Of a stretch of DNA of 64,000 bases, positions 60,430 through 64,000 are shown piece after piece; position 1 is the stretch's first letter; the number at the start of each line of letters is the position of its first letter. The position numbers and the translations under genes were made by a program. The notes below the pieces were generated by a model. That model saw nothing but the letters and a program-made list of their open reading frames with translations, was not told the origin of the DNA and made no database searches. Source of the stretch: JABJMC01 sp964473745 (GTDB lineage: Bacteria > Patescibacteriota > Gracilibacteria > UBA1369 > UBA12473); the NCBI GenBank assembly GCA_964473745.1, contig CAYYQE010000001.1, positions 43,944 through 107,943 of the forward strand, read 5' to 3'.

Positions 60430-61200
60430 ATTAACAAAATCATTATCAACCCAACGCGCAACCCACTTAGGATTGCCACCCCACTAGTAACTACTTTGGC
60501 TTTGTCTGGCTGCCCCAAAGGGGGCGCTTTCGAATCGCTCAGTGGAGATTTGATTAATGTTAGAGAGGAGCTTCGACTACAACTAGATCGTTTGCCACCT
60601 TGTATGGGGGGTGATTTGGATTTTTCTGCTTCAGTTACTTTTAATTATCCGCAAAGCGAGGAAAGGGGATATCAGGCTTATCCACAAACCGAATATTGGG
60701 TTTACACCGGTGAAAACGACGAACAATGTGCCGAAATAACTTATTATACTTTTCCTAGACACGGGGAAATATTCTTACCTAGCGGCAGTAGACTTGATTT
60801 AATAGAATATGACACTACAAACGGTAATTTTTATGGACCAGACAAAAGGTCTTCTCATATGGAAGTTAGAATTTTTAGTGTGCTCGATTTTGAGTTTAGT
60901 CAAAATTTGCTTGTAACAGATGTGGACGGGGATGGGGGCGTAGATCAAATATCAGATAGTGGTGATTTGGTGAATGAAAACAGAAACATCCATCCAGAGG
61001 ATAGCGAATATGGAGTAGCGTTATCCCAAATTATTGATTATAGAAGGAAAATGCTTATAGAAGCGCTAATAGCTATAGAAGCGGAGATGATAGAAATAAG
61101 CCCCCAAGAAGTTCCAGAATTACCGTTTTTTCTGCCAATAAACCCTGAGTCAGAGGAGTCTTTTGAAAGTTCAGGAGTCCCAAACAGAACAGACATTTAA
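60430..61200 (+). CDS. Lipoprotein without canonical start codon
   Basis: The frame is bounded by an in-frame TAA at 60421 and contains no ATG or GTG before the lipobox LALSGC. The only conventional start, TTG at 60496, would leave just four residues before the Cys, too short for export. An ATT at 60430, preceded by AAGGA, would give a proper signal peptide (basic region with K and R, then PLVTTLALSGC), so an AUU start is proposed; a sequence error is the alternative. The mature part (about 230 residues) is acidic, with a Ca-binding-like DVDGDGGVDQ segment. No family recognised. Confidence 0.6.
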   Translation: MNKIIINPTRNPLRIATPLVTTLALSGCPKGGAFESLSGDLINVREELRLQLDRLPPCMGGDLDFSASVTFNYPQSEERGYQAYPQTEYWVYTGENDEQCAEITYYTFPRHGEIFLPSGSRLDLIEYDTTNGNFYGPDKRSSHMEVRIFSVLDFEFSQNLLVTDVDGDGGVDQISDSGDLVNENRNIHPEDSEYGVALSQIIDYRRKMLIEALIAIEAEMIEISPQEVPELPFFLPINPESEESFESSGVPNRTDI

Positions 61201-61252
61201 GGTTAAATTCTTAAATCAAAAAACAACCCTTTATTCACGCTAGGGCAATAAT

Positions 61253-61281
61253 TTGACGAATCCAAACCGTGAAGATACAAT
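61253..61281 (+). promoter_or_regulatory. Promoter of the structured RNA gene
   Basis: TTGACG, 17-base spacer, TACAAT, on the plus strand where no credible reading frame follows. Start of transcription expected near 61288. Confidence 0.75.
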
Positions 61282-61287
61282 ACCACG

Positions 61288-61821
61288 ATACGCAAAAACA
61301 GAAACACAAACACAAAAACAAAAACAAACTTCCTTAAAACGCACGTTCCTTTAAAACTCGACCAGTCCGGTCATCTATAGACTCTCCCTTTCCCTCCTTC
61401 AATCTTCATTACAAATTGAAACTAAGAGGAGGACGCAACCGGAGAATCTCCTTCCTCCTCTAGGAAACGGGTTTATCCCCTTCTCGGAGTTGGATCCGCC
61501 CATAGAGCATTGGCGGCGAGATGAGAAAACCACCGCTTGTTTCTCATTTCACCGACTCTGCTCTGTGATGGTAGTTTCCTTGACCAGGAACTTCCGATCG
61601 TTAGTAATAGTCTGGTGTTTCCCCACTCGACCCGTAAGGTGTCAGTCTGGAACCACGTTAAACAGGCGGCTCTGGTTAGGCCTATATATTCAACCAAAGC
61701 ACGGCAGGCAAAAAGGGGGTAGGATCACCTCACAAAAAACCACTCTTCTTAAAAAAGGGACCTCTGAGCAGCTTAAAACAAAAACAAAACTGCTAATAGA
61801 AAGCCTGTAGAGTGGTTTTTT
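61288..61821 (+). ncRNA. Candidate structured non-coding RNA, about 530 nt, family unknown
   Basis: The 619-base gap between the lipoprotein and eno has its own promoter and a terminator but no convincing protein frame. After an A/C-rich unstructured leader (61290-61328) there are many hairpins: GACC-AGTCC-GGTC, TTCAAT/ATTGAA, a long AGAGGAGGA/TCCTCCTCT arm enclosing GGAG/CTCC, CCGCC/GGCGG, ATGAGAAA/TTTCTCAT, AGTT-CCT/AGG-AACT and GGTT/AACC. I looked for and did not find the RNase P GAGGAAAGUCC block, SRP GGAAGCAGC-type motif, tmRNA T-loop, or group I/II intron cores. The exact ends are inferred from promoter and terminator. Confidence 0.6.
61734..61821. terminator. Long-loop bidirectional terminator between the RNA gene and eno
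   Basis: AAAAAACCACTC (61734-61745) and its exact complement GAGTGGTTTTTT (61810-61821) form a 12-base stem around a 64-base loop. The loop itself contains AGCAG/CTGCT. Each transcript ends in a T-tract. The stem overlaps the eno stop codon. Confidence 0.7.
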
Positions 61822-63112
61822 ACAATTGAGAAAAAACCTTCCTCCCCAGATATTCGGCTCGTTCTCCAAGCATTTCTTCAATTCGGAGTAAACGGTTGTA
61901 TTTAGCGACACGATCTGTGCGGCACAACGATCCGGTTTTGATTTGCCCGGTTTCGCGGGCTACCACCAGGTCCGCAATAGTAGTGTCCTCAGTTTCTCCA
62001 GAGCGATGGGAAACAACCGCGGTCCAACCTGCTTCGTGCGCCATTTTAATCGCACTAATCGTCTCAGTTAGGGTTCCGATCTGGTTTAATTTAATTAAAA
62101 TTGAATTTCCGACCTTTTCATCGATCGCTTTTTTAAGTCGTTTTACGTTTGTAACCAAGAGATCATCACCCATGATTTGCACTTTTTCACCGAGGCGCTC
62201 GTTCATGAGTTTCCAACCTTCCCAGTCATTCTCGTCATGACCATCTTCAATGGAAATAAGCGGGTATTTCTCGACTAATCCAGCGTAATAATCCACCATT
62301 TCGGCGCCAGATAGGACTTGTGGCTCGCCATCTACCTTAATGTGGTAGCCGTCATCTTCATGGAATTCTGAGGCGGCCGCATCAATGGCCAAAAGAACGT
62401 CTTCTCCAGGTTTGTAGCCGGCTTTTTCAATGGCTTCTAAAATATAGTCAAAGGCCGCCTCATTATGAGGCAAATTAGGAGCAAATCCGCCTTCATCACC
62501 CACCGCGGTCATTAGATTAGCTTCTTTGAGTGTTTTCTTTAAATTATGGAAAATTTCCGCACCCATCCGGAGGGCTTCTTTGAAACTGGAAGCGCCGACC
62601 GGCATAACCATAAATTCTTGAATATCAAGGCCGCTATCTGCATGTTTCCCCCCATTCATAATATTCATCATTGGGGTTGGCAGGATGTGTGCTTTTTCGT
62701 ATAGAGATTTAAAGAGCGGCAGGCCTTTTTCCTCGGCTGCGGCATAAGCGCTAGCCAGGGAGGCGCCCAAAATGGCATTAGCTCCGAGTCGGCCCTTATT
62801 CTCTGTTCCGTCTAGGTCAATCAAGGCTTTATCTAGTGCTTCCTGATCCAAGGTGTCAACGCCCACCAGCGCACCAGAAATCTCCCCATTCACATTAGAA
62901 ACTGCTGTTTGCACGCCTTTTCCTAAGTATCGATTTTTGTCGCCATCCCGCAGTTCAACTGCTTCGTGCTCTCCTGTAGAAGCTCCACTGGGGACAATTG
63001 CTTGGCCATGATAAGTCTGGCCATCTTTTTCCGCCCAAAGCTCCACTTCTACCGTAGGGTTCCCGCGCGAATCTAATACTTCGCGTCCAATTATTTTCGT
63101 GATTTTAGCCAT
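61820..63112 (-). CDS. eno: Enolase (phosphopyruvate hydratase)
   Basis: Interconverts 2-phosphoglycerate and phosphoenolpyruvate in glycolysis. 430 residues. ITKIIGREVLDSRGNPTVEVE, VPSGASTGEHEAVELRD (mobile loop), MPTPMMNIMNGGKHAD-type LPTPMMNIMNGGKHADSGLDIQEFM and the metal/active-site SIEDGHDENDWEGW (Glu/Asp). The catalytic Lys strand is ILIKLNQIGTLTETISAI, and VVSHRSGETEDTTIADLVV is the family signature. Ordinary full-length enzyme. Its stop codon lies within the shared terminator. Confidence 0.98.
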   Translation of the reverse strand: MAKITKIIGREVLDSRGNPTVEVELWAEKDGQTYHGQAIVPSGASTGEHEAVELRDGDKNRYLGKGVQTAVSNVNGEISGALVGVDTLDQEALDKALIDLDGTENKGRLGANAILGASLASAYAAAEEKGLPLFKSLYEKAHILPTPMMNIMNGGKHADSGLDIQEFMVMPVGASSFKEALRMGAEIFHNLKKTLKEANLMTAVGDEGGFAPNLPHNEAAFDYILEAIEKAGYKPGEDVLLAIDAAASEFHEDDGYHIKVDGEPQVLSGAEMVDYYAGLVEKYPLISIEDGHDENDWEGWKLMNERLGEKVQIMGDDLLVTNVKRLKKAIDEKVGNSILIKLNQIGTLTETISAIKMAHEAGWTAVVSHRSGETEDTTIADLVVARETGQIKTGSLCRTDRVAKYNRLLRIEEMLGERAEYLGRKVFSQL

Positions 63113-63151
63113 AATTAAGAGGGTTTAGTAAACTCAATTTTGCTGACACAA

Positions 63152-63160
63152 ATAATACCA
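63152..63160 (-). promoter_or_regulatory. eno promoter (extended -10)
   Basis: Minus strand TGG-TATTAT, an extended -10 element; no good -35 is seen. Transcription expected near 63146, about 34 bases before the ATG. Confidence 0.4.
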
Positions 63161-63163
63161 CAC

Positions 63164-63191
63164 TTGCAGCTTCGTCCTGCTATGCTAAAAT
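63164..63191 (+). promoter_or_regulatory. Promoter of the MBL-fold gene
   Basis: TTGCAG, 16-base spacer, TAAAAT. Transcription would begin about three bases before the ATG at 63200, implying a nearly leaderless mRNA. Confidence 0.5.
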
Positions 63192-63199
63192 GCCGCCAT

Positions 63200-63865
63200 A
63201 TGGAAATTATTTGGCACGGACAATCTTGTTTTACATTAAAAGGGTCAAAAGTCACGATTGTGACCGATCCTTACGGTGATATTGGTCTTAAACTTCCCGC
63301 TCTCAAAGCCGATATTTTAACTGTCAGCCACGATCATATTGATCATAACAATATTGATGCCGTGGAAGGCGCCCCCCAACTTTTTGATTGGCCCGGAGAA
63401 TACGAAGCTGGCGGCGTAATGATGACTGCTCTCGAGGCTTTTCATTACCGAAAATCAGAAGAAGAAGATGAAAAAACCGCGTCTCGTGGCAAAGTTCTTA
63501 TTTTTCATTTAGAAATTGATGATATTAAAGTTTGTCATTTAGGAGACCTTGGTCACAAATTAACAGATGAAATGGTAGAAGCGATTGGCGATGTAGATAT
63601 TTTATTGATTCCCGCCGGAGGAGATTCAACCATTGATCACAAAACAGCCCATCAGGTAATAGAACAAATCGATCCACGCATCGTGATCCCGATGCATTAC
63701 AAAATTCCAGGCTTAAAAGTAGAGGCCGATTTACAGGATGTCACTCCGTTTTTGAAGGAAATGGGTGCCCACAATGAATCTCAAGAAAGCTTAGAAATCA
63801 AAAGCCGCAGTTCCCTTCCAGAAAACACCACCGCGTATGTGGTGCTTAAGCCCCAATTAGGGTAA
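63200..63865 (+). CDS. MBL-fold metal-dependent hydrolase (UlaG-like)
   Basis: 221 residues. Metallo-beta-lactamase fold of the UlaG/L-ascorbate-6-phosphate lactonase-like group: IIWHGQSCFTLKG, VTDPYGDIGLKLP, the metal motif TVSHDHIDHNN (H-x-H-x-D-H form), DIKVCHLGDLGH and IPMHYKIPG. The physiological substrate in such stand-alone proteins is unknown. The ATG at 63200 is chosen because it directly precedes the conserved EIIWHGQSCF. Confidence 0.88.
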   Translation: MEIIWHGQSCFTLKGSKVTIVTDPYGDIGLKLPALKADILTVSHDHIDHNNIDAVEGAPQLFDWPGEYEAGGVMMTALEAFHYRKSEEEDEKTASRGKVLIFHLEIDDIKVCHLGDLGHKLTDEMVEAIGDVDILLIPAGGDSTIDHKTAHQVIEQIDPRIVIPMHYKIPGLKVEADLQDVTPFLKEMGAHNESQESLEIKSRSSLPENTTAYVVLKPQLG

Positions 63866-63898
63866 ATCACTGCGTAAAATCGACAACGAAGGAGCTTT

Positions 63899-63943
63899 AG
63901 GGGTGTTTTTTCGCATAGGGGAAAATAGCGCCACGCCCTTTTT
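63899..63943 (+). terminator. Possible terminator after the MBL-fold gene
   Basis: AGGGGTG pairs imperfectly with CACGCCCT and is followed by TTTTT. The surrounding bases also contain a degenerate 21-base direct repeat (TTTTTCGCATAGGGGAAAATA near 63905 and TTTTTGCATAGGTACAATA near 63952). No gene is seen from 63866 to the window end. Confidence 0.4.
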
Positions 63944-64000
63944 AGGGTCTCTTTTTGCATAGGTACAATAGCTTGACTCGTATGACATATTTAAACCTGG

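Noticed and set aside
61561..61640. Minus-strand resemblance to the 3' end of 23S rRNA (ACTAACGATCGG with TTGGTCAAGG-like bases)
   Set aside because: The match is short and lacks the conserved helices on either side; there is no rRNA context.
61781..61800. GAGCAGCTTAA near 61776 resembling the end of a tmRNA proteolysis tag
   Set aside because: An in-frame TGA directly precedes it, and there is no tRNA-like T-loop or paired acceptor ends nearby.
61490..61810. 106-residue open frame in the eno-lipoprotein gap, with other frames of 60-75 residues on both strands
   Set aside because: The composition is rich in Arg, Cys and Trp with no domain, and the frames cut across strong hairpins and the terminator; a structured RNA explains the region better.

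Overview
The window is a 64-kb piece of a bacterial chromosome with a standard genetic code, dense genes and almost no visible Shine-Dalgarno sites. No tRNA, rRNA, CRISPR array, phage or transposase gene could be recognised. The gene mix is typical of the candidate phyla radiation (Patescibacteria): DUF4012, DUF5652, DUF4112 and TrmB-type proteins, a short alanyl-tRNA synthetase without its C-terminal domain, and many Ala/Pro/Glu-rich orphan proteins. Anabolic genes (metK, ahcY, proA, proC, aroE, glnA, purH, purN, purP) are richer than in most of that group, which points to a Peregrinibacteria-like organism. That placement is an inference from gene content, not a computed result.

Layout. 1-1.95 kb: 3' end of a large secreted beta-rich surface protein with a strong terminator. 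2-3.4 kb: ugd. 3.4-6.16 kb (minus): metK-ahcY, preceded by a SAM-I riboswitch and a good sigma70-type promoter. 6.2-11.7 kb (plus): exopolysaccharide locus (UDP-glucuronate decarboxylase, GT2, polyprenyl sugar-phosphate transferase, O-antigen ligase/TPR). 11.7-17.1 kb (minus): proC, DUF1385, nnrD, proA, mscS. 17.2-18.8 kb: slipin, aroE. 18.9-20.2 kb (minus): membrane protein, lspA. 20.2-28.1 kb (plus): orphan protein, ftsW-murG, GT4, a bPH/LemA-like membrane cluster, miaB. 28.1-31.2 kb (minus): alaS and an alpha/beta hydrolase. 31.4-35 kb: a Lys-tailed membrane protein and a DUF4012 protein. 35-39.5 kb: glnA (minus), a TrmB-type regulator (plus), mutL (minus). 39.5-42.6 kb: two tandem paralogous orphans and a LysM/M23 peptidase. 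42.6-47.1 kb: yidD-purH-uppP and lemA-htpX. 47.2-55.4 kb: DUF4112 protein, orphan, purP-HD-purP, DUF5652, a PT-TG-like protein, a GlmU-like nucleotidyltransferase and a GT2. 55.5-60.3 kb: lipoprotein cut by a 100-N assembly gap, 2Fe-2S ferredoxin, DJ-1/PfpI protein, 2-oxoacid:ferredoxin oxidoreductase, purN. 60.4-64 kb: lipoprotein without a canonical start codon, a structured non-coding RNA gene, eno, an MBL-fold protein.

The most notable items are: (i) two copies of a 165-bp imperfect palindrome (26496-26660 and 54442-54606) that supply the last codons and stop codon of two unrelated genes in the same frame, with compensatory base changes in the outer stem; (ii) a roughly 530-nt structured RNA gene at 61288-61821 with its own promoter and terminator and no recognised family; (iii) two archaeal-type purP genes beside an apparently intact bacterial purH; (iv) a SAM-I riboswitch on metK-ahcY; (v) two promoters whose -10 box lies in the loop of an inverted repeat.
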